Source: Lysobacter sp. (GTDB taxonomy: Bacteria > Pseudomonadota > Gammaproteobacteria > Xanthomonadales > Xanthomonadaceae). From it: DNA of 64,000 nucleotides. The notes under the pieces were generated by a model. It did not search any database, was not told where the DNA came from, and worked only from the letters and a program-made list of their open reading frames with translations. Numbering within the stretch: the stretch's first letter is position 1; each line of letters starts with the position of its first letter. The stretch is taken from positions 338,501 to 402,500 of the forward strand of contig JAHCAU010000001.1 of NCBI GenBank assembly GCA_019634715.1, in the 5' to 3' direction. Of this stretch, positions 29,490 through 38,684 are shown in pieces. Made by a program: the position numbers and the translations under genes.

Positions 29490-30170
29490 TCACTTCAGCA
29501 GCGCGACGGCTGCGAGTCCGCCGAACCAGACGATATAGGGCAACGCTGCCACGAACACCGCCTGGCCCCAACCGGTGCGGAACCAGGTGCGCCAGCCCAG
29601 CGCGGCCAGACCGATCGCCCAGAACATCAGCAGGCTGAAGCCCTTCGCGAACGTGCTCCAGGCATGGTCCAGCGGCAGCTCGACGAACAGCGGGTCGATG
29701 TTGAACACCTGCAGCGACTCCATCGTGGTCTGGGGCGTCATCGTGATCACGCCGGCCAGGGCCACGATGCTGCCCAGCAGCATCGGCATGCCCGACCACG
29801 CGGTGAGGCTGAGGCCATGGCGGAAGGACAGGGCATGCCCGGCGATCTTGCCGGAGATCCAGTAGTAGAGCGCGATCACAAGCGTGACCAGCACCGTGAC
29901 CACCAGCAGCCCGGCCATGCCGAAATAGCCCATGACCTGCGCGCTCGGCATGACCTTGCGCATCTGCTCGACTTCCTTCGCGGTGGCCTCGGGATTGGCG
30001 CTGGCCATGCGGTCCACCAGCCAGGCGCCATCGACCTGGGCGAAATAGAGTCCGACCATGACCACGCCGAGCACGATCGTCAGCAGCAGCGGCACGAGGA
30101 AGGTGGGCTTGTCCTTCAACGCGGCGAAGACCTTGCCGGGCTGCAGGTAGATGTCGATCAGATGGGACAT
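29490..30170 (-). CDS. YIP1-family multi-pass membrane protein
   Basis: 226 residues from the ATG at 30170, chosen because GGAG lies six bases upstream and the family start (LIDIYLQPGKVFAALKDKPTFLVPLL) follows at once. Five hydrophobic segments fit the YIP1 fold. Bacterial YIP1-like proteins are of unknown function. It precedes the adaptor gene by 34 bases on the same strand, so it is probably part of the exporter operon. Confidence 0.8.
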   Translation of the reverse strand: MSHLIDIYLQPGKVFAALKDKPTFLVPLLLTIVLGVVMVGLYFAQVDGAWLVDRMASANPEATAKEVEQMRKVMPSAQVMGYFGMAGLLVVTVLVTLVIALYYWISGKIAGHALSFRHGLSLTAWSGMPMLLGSIVALAGVITMTPQTTMESLQVFNIDPLFVELPLDHAWSTFAKGFSLLMFWAIGLAALGWRTWFRTGWGQAVFVAALPYIVWFGGLAAVALLK

Positions 30171-30379
30171 GGGAAGCTCCTGGGACACGGTGGCGACGGG
30201 CACGAAGACGAAGGACGCGAGGGCGGAGACGTGCGGGCAACGCGCGTTGCACCCTCGTTCGAACACCAGACGCGCGCGGGTGGCATTTGTGACACAACCG
30301 TGGTTCGCGGGCAGGACCCGGAAGTCACGCCGACCCGCATCCCGACACCGGCGAGCCAGCCGAGTTCCCGAAACGAGAC

Positions 30380-30401
30380 GCCCCCGGCATGGGCCGGGGG
30401 C
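30380..30401 (-). terminator. GC hairpin downstream of the small exported protein
   Basis: A 9-bp stem, gcccccggc/gccgggggc, with a four-base loop. On the minus strand it follows the gene ending at 30444 and is followed by GTCTCGTTTC, so it is only a modest terminator candidate. A second GC stem (gcggggc/gccccgc) lies at about 30418-30438. Confidence 0.45.
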
Positions 30402-30443
30402 GCGTTCGCGTGGCCGGCGCGGGGCTCGGCGCCCCGCTCGGAC

Positions 30444-30689
30444 TCAGTAGTAGATGCAGCCGTAATCGTCGCAGCGCGCGATGATCGACCAGCCGTACGG
30501 CGTGCATTCGTAGAGGAACTGGACGTAACCCGTCCGCGGGTTGTACCGCTCGACGCTGGCGATTTCGCCCCAGTTGGCTTCGTTGCAGGCCGTGCCCGGG
30601 CCGCCCGGCAACGCCGCGGCATTGCCGCTGAAGCCCATCGCGGCGGCGAGCAGGGCGATCGCGGCACCGTGAATCATCGTCTTGTACAT
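30444..30689 (-). CDS. Small exported cysteine-containing protein, unknown function
   Basis: 81 residues from the ATG at 30689, with AAGGA six bases upstream; an ATG two codons earlier lies too close to that site. Signal peptide to about residue 26 (IALLAAAMGFSGNAAA). The mature part begins LPGGPGTACNE, has four Cys and many Tyr, and ends CDDYGCIYY, suggesting two disulfides. It resembles small LPGGPG-type exported proteins of Xanthomonadaceae (perhaps the DUF6289 group), but I cannot assign a function. Confidence 0.7.
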   Translation of the reverse strand: MYKTMIHGAAIALLAAAMGFSGNAAALPGGPGTACNEANWGEIASVERYNPRTGYVQFLYECTPYGWSIIARCDDYGCIYY

Positions 30690-30829
30690 GCACATTCCTT
30701 CTTGTCGTTGACCGCCGATCTCCGGCGATGCGGGTCGCACGCACCCGCGTCGTCGTCGCCCGGGCCCGGCGGCGCATGCGCGGACGACGGGGACAGCGTA
30801 CCCGCATGCGATCTCCCGTGGCGCGACGC

Positions 30830-33800
30830 TCAGCGCAGTCGCGCCAGTCGCGTCGCGAGCTTCTTCGCGGACACCCCGCCCTTCGCACCCAGTTCCTGCG
30901 CGAACAGCGAGACCCGGAACTCCTCCAGATCCCAGCGCAGCGCCTGCCAGTCGGGCGCGAGATCGATGCCGCGATCGCGCGCGTCGGCCAGGGCATCGAC
31001 GAAGGGTTTGAGTTCGAGCATCCGCGCCTGGTCGCGCACCGGGTCGCGCAGCGCGCGCTCCGCACGCAGTGCCATGGCCTTGAGCCAGCGCGGATATTCG
31101 GCCAGCGCATCGGCCGGCACATCGCGCAGGAAGCCCGGCGCGGCCAGCGTCGCGAGCTGCGCATGCAGGTCGTCGAGATTGGCGCGTGCCCAGCCCATGA
31201 GGTTCGATTCCAGCGCCGCGCGCACCTCGGCGACACGGGCCAGGATGGTCTCGGCCTGCTTCAGACGCGTCATCGATTCGCCGAACAAGGCCTTGCCGAT
31301 GGCCTCGCGACGCTGCGCGAAGGCATCGGCCGTACGGATCTCCAGCAGGCCTTCGGCCGACAGCGCGGCGAACGCGCCCTCGACGAGATCGGCGCGCAGG
31401 CGGTCGCTGTCCTTCAGGCCGTCGTTGCGCGGGTCGCGGCTTTCGATCGCGGCGTACAGGAGCGAGGTCTTCGGCTGCACCGGCAACTGCTTGCGCGCCT
31501 GTTTCATCTTTTCCGCCAGCGCGATCCGCAGCAGCCGGCGCACGCCGCCGGGATGATGCCGCTGCGCTTCGCTGCGATCGGCATGCACGGCGAGCGACAC
31601 GCTGTCGCCGTCGTCGTGCAGCGCCGGATAGGCCGGCACGCCGCCGGCACCGGGCACCGAGGTCGGGATCGACACCGCCGGGAAATCGCTCAGGCCGCGC
31701 TGCGCCAGGCCTTCCGCCGCGCGCGCCGAGAACGCATCGGCCGCGCGCTTGCCGAAGCGCGCGCGCAGGTCGTCGAGATCGCGGGATTCCGCGAGGACAT
31801 GGCGACCATCGCGGTCGAGCAGGCGCAGGTTGGCGCGCAGGTGCGCATCGATCGATGCGGGATCGAAATCCGCCGGCACGATCTCGACGCCGGTCAGCTT
31901 CTTCAGGAATCGCGCCATCGCACCTTCGAAGGCGTCGGTGTCGCGCTGCGGAAAGGCCTCAGCGAAGGCGCGCGCGAAGTCGGGCGCCGGCACGAAGTTG
32001 CGGCGCAGGGCCTTGGGCAGCGATTTGATCAGCGCCGCCGCCTTGTCCTGCACGAAGCCCGGCGCCAGCCACGAGAGCTGCGCAGGATCGAGCGCGTTGA
32101 GCAGGTGCAGCGGCACCGCCACGGTCATGCCATCGTCCGGCGCACCCGGCTCGAAGCGGTACTTCACCGCCAGGCGCACGTCGCCCAGCGGCAGGTACGG
32201 CGGGAAGCGCTCGGCATCGCTCGGGCCACCGACCATCAGATCGGCCAGCGGCCATTCCAGCTTCGCCTTGTCGGCCGCCGGCAGCTTCGCGTACCAGGCG
32301 TCCAGCGCCTGCGCGTTGTGCACGTGCGGCGGCAGGCGGTCGAGGTACCACTGCGCCTGCCAGTCCTCGTCGACGACCAGGCCGGCACGACGCTGCTTGG
32401 CTTCTTCCTCGGTCGCCTTCGCCAGCGTGGCGCGATTGCGCGCGACGAACGCGGCGCGGGTGTTGATCTCGCCGGTCACCAGCGCCTCGCGGGCGAAGAT
32501 CGCGCGCGACTCCTCCGGGAACAGCGCCCCGTAGTGCACCGGCTTCTTCGGCGCCAGCACCAGCCCGAACAGGCTGATCTGCTCGCTGCCGACCACCCGG
32601 CCCTGCGACCGCGCCCAGTGCGGATCGTGATGGCGTCGCGCGAGCAGGTGCGGCAATTCGTCGATCGCCCATTCCGGCTCGATCGCGGCATTGGTGATCG
32701 ACCAGACCTTCTCGGTGTCGAGCAGCGTCGCCGACAGCACCCACGGCGGAGTCTTCTTCGCCAGCGGCGAGCCGGGAAACAGCATGAACTTGCGCCCGCG
32801 CGGGCCATCGTACAGGCCACGATCGCCGCGATGGCCGATCTGCGTCGGCAGGCCGGCGATGAGGGCGCGGTGCAGCTTGGCGTAATCGACGGCGATGCCC
32901 TGCGAATGCTCGCCTCCCTTTGCCAAAGCCCGCTCTTCCTCCCCCTTTGCAAAAGCCCGCTTTTCCTCCCCCTTTGCAAAAGGGGGATCGAGGGGGATTT
33001 GCTTTTCAGGAATTCGCGCAGAAAGCAAATCCCCCCTGCCCCCCTTTTGCAAAGAGGGGGAAAGCGCGGCGCCGGATGTGTTGCGGGAAGCCATCGGCGC
33101 ACGCGCATCGCGTCCATCGTCGCCGCCCAGATCGATCTCATCGCACAGCAGCTTCAGCTGCCGGTGCAGTTCGCGCCACTCGCGCAGACGCAGGAAGCCG
33201 AGGAAATGCCTGTCGGCCCATTTGCGCAACTGCGACTGGGTCATCTCCTCGTGGGCGACCCGGTACGCCTCCCACAGTTTCAGGATGCCGACGAATTCGG
33301 ACTTCGCATCCGCGAACTCGGCATGCGCGGCATCGGCGGCGCCGCGCTGGTCGGCCGGGCGCTCGCGCGGGTCCTGGATGCCGAGGAAGCTGGCGATGGC
33401 CAGCATCTCGCGCAGGCAACCGTGCTGCTGGGCGGCGATCAGCATGCGCGCCAGCTTCACGTCCACCGGCAACCGCGCCATGGTCCGGCCGATGCGGGTG
33501 AGCTTGCGCTCGGCGTCGATCGCGCCCAGTTCGGCCAGCTGCTGCCAGCCGTCGGCGATCGCACGCGGATCCGGCGGTTCGAGGAACGGGAAATCCTCGA
33601 TGCGGCCGAGTCCCAGCGACAGCATGCGCAGGATCACCCCGGCCAGCGCCGCGCGGCGGATTTCCGGATCTGTGTAGGGATCGCGGGACAGGAAATCGGC
33701 TTCGGAATACAGCCGGAAACAGGTGCCCGGCGCGATGCGCCCGCAGCGGCCCTTGCGCTGGTCGGCACTGGCCTGCGACACCGGTTCGATATGCAGGCGG

Positions 33801-34969
33801 TCGAGCTTCTGCCGCGGGCTGTAGCGCTTCACCCGCGCGAGGCCGGGATCGACGACGTAATGGATGCGCGGCACGGTCAGCGAGGTTTCGGCGACATTCG
33901 TCGCGAGCACGATGCGCCGCTGCGGGCCGGGATTGAACACGCGGTCCTGGTCGCGCGCCGACAGCCGCGCATACAGCGGCAGCACTTCGGTGTGCCGGTA
34001 CTTGCGCTTCTCCAGCGCCTGGTGCGCATCGCGGATCTCGCGCTCGCCAGGCAGGAAGATCAGCGTGTCACCGGTGCCGCCGAGGCGCATGATCTCGTCG
34101 CAGGCGCCGACGATGCCGTCGACGACGGTACGCTCGCCGCCGCGCGCTTCGCCCGCATCGTCCTCGTCGCCGCCTTCCAGGGGGCGGTAGCGCACCTCGA
34201 CCGGATAGCCGCGTCCTTCCACGCTGACCACCGGCGCGTCGCCGAAATGCTTCGAGAAGCGCTCGGTGTCGATGGTCGCGGAGGTGACGATCACCTTCAG
34301 GTCGCGGCGCTTCTGCAGCAGCTGTTTGAGATAACCGAGCAGGAAATCGATGTTGAGGCTGCGCTCGTGCGCCTCGTCGACGATGATCGTGTCGTAGGCC
34401 GACAGCCAGCGATCGGACTGGATTTCGGCGAGCAGGATGCCGTCGGTCATGAACTTGACCGCGGTGCGTTCGCTCACGCTGTCGTTGAAGCGCACCTGGT
34501 AGCCGACCAGCCCGCCCATCGGCGTCTGCAGCTCCTCGGCAACGCGCCGCGCCACCGCGCGCGCGGCGATCCGGCGCGGCTGGGTGCAGCCGATCATGCC
34601 GGCGGCGCCGCGACCGGCGGCCAGGCACAGCTTCGGCAACTGCGTGGTCTTGCCCGAACCGGTCTCGCCGGCGATCACCACGACCTGATGGCTGCGGATC
34701 AGTTCGACCAGACGTTCGGCCTCGGCGGCGATCGGCAGGTTCGGGTCGACCGCGACCGCCGTCGGCAACGCGGCCGCACGCGCCTCGCGCGCCGCGACCG
34801 AGGCCGCCAGCGCGTCCGCGAAGACCTGCTGCAGGGCGGCATCGCCGGGCTTGCCGCTCCAGCGCGACCACAGGCCCATCAGCCGGCCGCGGTCGCGCGA
34901 CAGCGCCCCGTCCACGCCGGCACGGGCGCGGCGCAGCTCGGCCTGCCCGTGTATTTCAATAGATTTCAT
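30830..34969 (-). CDS. hrpA: ATP-dependent RNA helicase HrpA (DEAH box)
   Basis: DEAH-box helicase that resolves stalled ribosomes in E. coli. It has 1379 residues from the ATG at 34969; the upstream extension of the frame does not look coding. Walker A GETGSGKTT is at residues 101-109; DEAH is in IIVDEAHERSLN; helicase motif VI is QRKGRCGRIAPG. The C-terminal DUF3418 domain occupies the last third. Odd feature: at about residues 633-686 the frame runs through a palindromic repeat (32913-33065) encoding a low-complexity Lys/Glu/Gly-rich segment. The frame remains open, so the protein may tolerate it as a loop. Confidence 0.95.
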   Translation of the reverse strand: MKSIEIHGQAELRRARAGVDGALSRDRGRLMGLWSRWSGKPGDAALQQVFADALAASVAAREARAAALPTAVAVDPNLPIAAEAERLVELIRSHQVVVIAGETGSGKTTQLPKLCLAAGRGAAGMIGCTQPRRIAARAVARRVAEELQTPMGGLVGYQVRFNDSVSERTAVKFMTDGILLAEIQSDRWLSAYDTIIVDEAHERSLNIDFLLGYLKQLLQKRRDLKVIVTSATIDTERFSKHFGDAPVVSVEGRGYPVEVRYRPLEGGDEDDAGEARGGERTVVDGIVGACDEIMRLGGTGDTLIFLPGEREIRDAHQALEKRKYRHTEVLPLYARLSARDQDRVFNPGPQRRIVLATNVAETSLTVPRIHYVVDPGLARVKRYSPRQKLDRLHIEPVSQASADQRKGRCGRIAPGTCFRLYSEADFLSRDPYTDPEIRRAALAGVILRMLSLGLGRIEDFPFLEPPDPRAIADGWQQLAELGAIDAERKLTRIGRTMARLPVDVKLARMLIAAQQHGCLREMLAIASFLGIQDPRERPADQRGAADAAHAEFADAKSEFVGILKLWEAYRVAHEEMTQSQLRKWADRHFLGFLRLREWRELHRQLKLLCDEIDLGGDDGRDARAPMASRNTSGAALSPSLQKGGRGDLLSARIPEKQIPLDPPFAKGEEKRAFAKGEEERALAKGGEHSQGIAVDYAKLHRALIAGLPTQIGHRGDRGLYDGPRGRKFMLFPGSPLAKKTPPWVLSATLLDTEKVWSITNAAIEPEWAIDELPHLLARRHHDPHWARSQGRVVGSEQISLFGLVLAPKKPVHYGALFPEESRAIFAREALVTGEINTRAAFVARNRATLAKATEEEAKQRRAGLVVDEDWQAQWYLDRLPPHVHNAQALDAWYAKLPAADKAKLEWPLADLMVGGPSDAERFPPYLPLGDVRLAVKYRFEPGAPDDGMTVAVPLHLLNALDPAQLSWLAPGFVQDKAAALIKSLPKALRRNFVPAPDFARAFAEAFPQRDTDAFEGAMARFLKKLTGVEIVPADFDPASIDAHLRANLRLLDRDGRHVLAESRDLDDLRARFGKRAADAFSARAAEGLAQRGLSDFPAVSIPTSVPGAGGVPAYPALHDDGDSVSLAVHADRSEAQRHHPGGVRRLLRIALAEKMKQARKQLPVQPKTSLLYAAIESRDPRNDGLKDSDRLRADLVEGAFAALSAEGLLEIRTADAFAQRREAIGKALFGESMTRLKQAETILARVAEVRAALESNLMGWARANLDDLHAQLATLAAPGFLRDVPADALAEYPRWLKAMALRAERALRDPVRDQARMLELKPFVDALADARDRGIDLAPDWQALRWDLEEFRVSLFAQELGAKGGVSAKKLATRLARLR
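32913..33065. repeat. Palindromic repeat element inserted in frame in hrpA
   Basis: Two arms of about 42-45 bp (32965-33006 and 33020-33065) are near-perfect inverted copies built on cccctttgcaaaaggggg and gggggatttgctttt, with a loop of about 13 bases. On the left, two more partial units of about 27 bp (ccctttgccaaagcccgctctt type) form a tandem run. It is strikingly richer in C/T homopolymers than the flanking hrpA sequence. This looks like a mobile palindromic repeat or MITE remnant that landed in frame. Confidence 0.8.
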
Positions 34970-35081
34970 CGATGAAAAACGTCTGAATGATTGCCTTCGC
35001 TCGAAGTGATTCCGGCGCTGTCCTGGGTGAAGCGTGCGCCGTCCCAGCGTACGCTGAGGGCTTTCCCCGAGGAGCTTTCCG

Positions 35082-35624
35082 ATGGCCAAGAGTCCCAAGC
35101 CCGACAAGACCCCGAAGTCCGACAAGTCCCGAGCCAGTGCCGACGATGCGCCGCAGATCGACATCGGCCTCTCGGCGGGCGACCGAAGGAAGGTCGCCGA
35201 CGGCCTGTCGCACTTCCTCGCCGACAGCTACACCCTGTACCTGAAGACCCACAACTTCCACTGGAACATCACCGGCCCGATGTTCAACAGCCTGCACGTG
35301 ATGTTCGAAGGCCAGTACACCGAAGCATGGACCGCGCTGGACGCCGTCGCCGAACGCATCCGCGCCCTCGGCTACCGCGCTCCGGGTTCCTACGCCGAGT
35401 TCGCGAAGCTCAGCTCCATCGAGGACGCCGCGGCAACCGACGACAGCGACTGGCGCGAAATGGTACGCCAACTGGTCCTCGGCAACGAAGCGGTCTGCCG
35501 CACCGCGCGCAAGGTGCTGAAGACCGCCGACGGCGCCGGCGACGACCCGACCGTCGACCTGATGACCCAGCGCCTGAACATCCACGAGAAGAACGCCTGG
35601 ATGCTGCGCTCGCTGCTGGCCTGA
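35082..35624 (+). CDS. dps: Dps-family DNA-binding ferritin-like protein
   Basis: Iron-storing, DNA-protecting dodecamer subunit expressed in stress. It has 180 residues. A Lys/Pro/Ser-rich N-terminal tail (MAKSPKPDKTPKSDKS) probably binds DNA, followed by the four-helix core with THNFHWNITGPMF (the inter-subunit ferroxidase His) and the Asp/Glu partners in LHVMFEGQYTEAWTALDAVAER. GAGGAG precedes the ATG. It diverges from hrpA and ends at a strong terminator. Confidence 0.93.
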   Translation: MAKSPKPDKTPKSDKSRASADDAPQIDIGLSAGDRRKVADGLSHFLADSYTLYLKTHNFHWNITGPMFNSLHVMFEGQYTEAWTALDAVAERIRALGYRAPGSYAEFAKLSSIEDAAATDDSDWREMVRQLVLGNEAVCRTARKVLKTADGAGDDPTVDLMTQRLNIHEKNAWMLRSLLA

Positions 35625-35645
35625 GCGACGAGCATCCCGCGGACA

Positions 35646-35675
35646 CGAAAAACCCCGCCGAGGCGGGGTTTTTCG
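35646..35675. terminator. Bidirectional rho-independent terminator between dps and gltA
   Basis: cgaaaaaccccgcc/ggcggggtttttcg with a two-base loop. A-run on one side and T-run on the other, so it can end both convergent transcripts. Confidence 0.93.
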
Positions 35676-35692
35676 TTCAGGATCGCTGCAGA

Positions 35693-36997
35693 TCAGCGCT
35701 GGTCGGCGGCCTTGTAGTCGCGCGCCGCGTAACCGGTGTAGATCTGGCGCGGACGGCCGATCTTGGCTTCCGGATCGTTCTGCTGCTCCAGCCAGTGCGA
35801 GACCCAGCCAGCGGTGCGGGCGATGGCGAACATGACCGTGAACATCTCGGTCGGGATGCCCAGCGCCTTGTAGATGATGCCCGAGTAGAAGTCGACGTTC
35901 GGGTACAGCTTGCGCTGCACGAAATAGTCGTCCTTCAGCGCGGCTTCTTCCAGCTTCATCGCCACTTCGAGCAACGGGTCGTTGACGCCCAGCTCGTTCA
36001 GCACCTTGTGGCACATCTCGCGGATGATCTTCGCGCGCGGGTCGAAGTTCTTGTAGACGCGGTGGCCGAAGCCCATCAGGCGGAAGCCCGAGTTCTTGTC
36101 CTTCGCCTTGTCCACGGCCGACTGCACGTTGCCGGCGGTGCCGATCTCCTCGAGCATCTTCAGCACGGCTTCGTTGGCGCCGCCGTGCGCGGGCCCCCAC
36201 AGCGCGGCGACGCCGGCGGCGACGCAGGCGTACGGGTTGGCGCCGGTGGAACCGACCAGGCGCACGGTCGAGGTCGACGCGTTCTGCTCATGGTCGGCGT
36301 GCAGGATGAACAGCAGGTCCAGCGCCTTGGCCGCGACCGGGTTCAGCTCCAGCGGCTCGCTCGGCACTTCCTTCATCATGTGCAGGAAGCGGGTGACGTA
36401 TTCGAGGTTGTTCTTCGGATAGCGGCTCGGCCAGCCGATCGAATACCGGTGGCAGGCGGCGGCGATCGTCGGCACCTTCGCGATCAGGCGGATCGCGGCC
36501 ATGCGGCGCTGCTCGGCGTCTTCGAGGTCCAGCGTGTTGTGGTAGAAGCTGGCCATCGAGCCGAGCATGCCGACCAGCATCGCCATCGGGTGCGCATCGT
36601 GGCGGAAGCCGAACAGGAAGGTGCGGAAGGCCTCGTGCATCATCGTGTGATGCGTGACCTCGTGCTCGAACTTGGCGAATTCGGCCTGGTTCGGCAGTTC
36701 GCCGTTCATCAGCAGGTAGGCCACTTCGAGGAAGCTCGATTTCTCGGCGAGCTGTTCGATGGGGTAGCCGCGGTACATCAGCACGCCTTCATCGCCATCG
36801 ATGTAGGTGATCGCCGAACGGCACGACGCGGTGGCCGTGAAGCCCGAGTCGTAGGTGAACAGGCCCGTCTCCTTCGGGAGCTTCGCGATGTCGACGCACG
36901 GGCTGCCCAGGGTGGGCTGGTACACCGGCAGGACGGCGGACTTGTCGCCGGCGGACACGGTGACCTGGGTCGGAATGATGGAATCCTGTTGAGACAC
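35693..36997 (-). CDS. gltA: Citrate synthase (type II)
   Basis: Condenses acetyl-CoA and oxaloacetate, entry to the TCA cycle. It has 434 residues from a GTG at 36997, with GGGAG six bases upstream; the open frame extends upstream but without homology. The catalytic elements are present: [21 protein letters not shown] (active-site His), [18 protein letters not shown], and [14 protein letters not shown]. The hexameric NADH-sensitive gammaproteobacterial form is likely from length. Confidence 0.97.
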   Translation of the reverse strand: MSQQDSIIPTQVTVSAGDKSAVLPVYQPTLGSPCVDIAKLPKETGLFTYDSGFTATASCRSAITYIDGDEGVLMYRGYPIEQLAEKSSFLEVAYLLMNGELPNQAEFAKFEHEVTHHTMMHEAFRTFLFGFRHDAHPMAMLVGMLGSMASFYHNTLDLEDAEQRRMAAIRLIAKVPTIAAACHRYSIGWPSRYPKNNLEYVTRFLHMMKEVPSEPLELNPVAAKALDLLFILHADHEQNASTSTVRLVGSTGANPYACVAAGVAALWGPAHGGANEAVLKMLEEIGTAGNVQSAVDKAKDKNSGFRLMGFGHRVYKNFDPRAKIIREMCHKVLNELGVNDPLLEVAMKLEEAALKDDYFVQRKLYPNVDFYSGIIYKALGIPTEMFTVMFAIARTAGWVSHWLEQQNDPEAKIGRPRQIYTGYAARDYKAADQR

Positions 36998-37307
36998 GGC
37001 ACACTCCCGAAAGCTTGAATGACGTTGAATGCGGAACTCAGCACCGGCCGTGCCGCACTCGGGGAAGGCAGCCGCGACGCGGTCGCGACAACGGGCGATT
37101 ATCGCATACCGAAATTCGAGCGCCTGCTCTGGACTTTGGTCGAATCCGGCGTCATCGCGGAAACGCAGCGTCGCACCGGCACGCGGCATCGGCTGCAACA
37201 AACATGTGCCTGCCAATCAGGAACGACGGACACGACAACGGCCGCCAGGGGCGGCCGTTGCGGTCGAAGCGTGCAGCGCGCGGGCCGCCCGGAGGCGGCG
37301 CCGGCGA
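36998..37307. other. 310-base gap between rpmE2 and gltA
   Basis: No gene is visible. It contains the rpmE2 terminator-like hairpin (37236-37260). On the minus strand it has a possible extended -10 element for gltA, TGCGATAAT (GATAAT at 37098-37103), about 100 bases upstream of the start codon. No convincing -35 accompanies it. Confidence 0.45.
37236..37260 (-). terminator. Perfect 11-bp hairpin after rpmE2
   Basis: caacggccgcc/ggcggccgttg with a three-base loop, about 50 bases downstream of the rpmE2 stop on the minus strand. No clear T-run. Confidence 0.5.
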
Positions 37308-37550
37308 TTACTTGCCGTAGCGCTTGCGGAACTTGTCGACGCGGCCGGCGGTGTCGACGACACGGTGCTGGCCGGTGTAGAACGGATGCGACGACGACGA
37401 GATTTCCACCTTGATCAGCGGGTATTCGTTGCCATCTTCCCACTTCGTCGTTTCCTTGCTGCCAAGGGTCGAGCGGGTCAGGATCTTGAAGTCCGAGGTC
37501 ACGTCCTGGAACACGACCTGGCGGTATTCGGGATGGATATCGGCCTTCAT
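37308..37550 (-). CDS. rpmE2: Large ribosomal subunit protein L31, type B (zinc-free)
   Basis: 80 residues, opening [29 protein letters not shown]. It lacks the CxxC zinc pair of type A L31, the hallmark of the zinc-independent paralogue that replaces the zinc form in zinc limitation in other bacteria. The start at 37550 fits the family; the ribosome binding site is weak. Same strand as gltA, 310 bases upstream of it. Confidence 0.95.
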   Translation of the reverse strand: MKADIHPEYRQVVFQDVTSDFKILTRSTLGSKETTKWEDGNEYPLIKVEISSSSHPFYTGQHRVVDTAGRVDKFRKRYGK

Positions 37551-37662
37551 GGCGGCACCAGAGTTGAGCGGAAAGCCGGGCATTATAGCCACCCTGCCGG
37601 GCACGACTCAAGCCGCCCGTCGGCAACGGCCCCGGAGATCCGCTGCCCCCCGCTTGCCGGGC

Positions 37663-38610
37663 TCATTCCGCCCGCAGGGCCCGCCGGATCAGGGCCTCGA
37701 AGGCCGCCTGGTCGTAGGCCATGAGGATGTCGGCGTTGTCCGCCCGGCCGGAACGGCGGTTCCAGTCGACGACGGTCGCACCGCGGCTCTCGGTGCCGAC
37801 CAGTTCGATCCGCAGGGGCCGCACGGCACGCTCGCGGATGTGCCCGGGCGCGACCAGCATCGCCATCGCCAGGGCATCGGCGGCGTGCCAGCGGTCGCCG
37901 CGCAGGCCGGCGGACCACTCGCGGGTCCTGCGCGAGATGGCCTCGTAGAACCGCGCCCGGGGATGATCGGCCTGCAGCCAGCGCCCGACATCGGCATGCA
38001 GGAAGCCGTGGCGGATCACCGCCTCCCAGTCCGCGACCTCGACGACCTTCCCGGCCGCCGCGAAGGCCTCGAACACGATGTGCGCGGCCTCCGGGTCGAA
38101 GCCGATGTTGAACTCGGCCATCGGCGTGGTGTTGCCCTGCCCCGTGACCGCGCCACCCATGACCACCATGCGGCCGACGCGCTGCGGCAGGGTCGGATCA
38201 AGCTTCAGCGCCACCGCCAGGTTGGTCAGCGGGCCGAGCATGCAGACGACGAGACGGTCGGCGTGTTCGTGCGAGAGCCGGATCATCGCCTGCGCAGCAT
38301 GTTCGGCCTCGACCTGCTTCGCGGCCGGCGGATAGGCGATGTCGCCGAAACCGTCGCGGCCGTGCACATACGAGGCATCCGGCGCGGCGTGCAGCAGTGG
38401 CGCATTGCAGCCGGCGTACACCGGGATGTCGACTTCGGCCACTTCGCACAGCTTCAGCGCGTTGGCGACCGTGTGCTTGAGGCCGACGTTGCCGGCGGCG
38501 ATGGTGAGCGCGACGACCTCGTGATGCGGTGCATCGAAGGCCATCAGCAGGGCGAGCGCGTCGTCCACGCCCGGGTCGGTGTCGATCAGCAGGGGGAGTT
38601 TGTCTGTCAT
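37663..38610 (-). CDS. Nucleoside hydrolase (inosine-uridine preferring family)
   Basis: Cleaves the N-glycosidic bond of nucleosides, salvaging bases and ribose. It has 315 residues. The calcium-binding DTDPGVDDALALLMA motif is at residues 10-24, VMGGAVTGQGNTTPMAEFNIGFDPEAA carries the family GG and AEFN elements, and a C-terminal Asp region (HAADALAMAM) completes the site. Substrate range cannot be read from sequence. It diverges from the MBL gene at 38685. Confidence 0.93.
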   Translation of the reverse strand: MTDKLPLLIDTDPGVDDALALLMAFDAPHHEVVALTIAAGNVGLKHTVANALKLCEVAEVDIPVYAGCNAPLLHAAPDASYVHGRDGFGDIAYPPAAKQVEAEHAAQAMIRLSHEHADRLVVCMLGPLTNLAVALKLDPTLPQRVGRMVVMGGAVTGQGNTTPMAEFNIGFDPEAAHIVFEAFAAAGKVVEVADWEAVIRHGFLHADVGRWLQADHPRARFYEAISRRTREWSAGLRGDRWHAADALAMAMLVAPGHIRERAVRPLRIELVGTESRGATVVDWNRRSGRADNADILMAYDQAAFEALIRRALRAE

Positions 38611-38684
38611 CGACCGATTATGCCGATGCCGCCGGCCGACGCCAGACCCGGGCGTAGAATCGCGGAAGGCCCGCGGAGTTCGCC

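Noticed and set aside
30830..34969. hrpA as a pseudogene because of the inserted repeat
   Set aside because: The frame stays open through the element and all helicase motifs are intact, so it is kept as a full gene.
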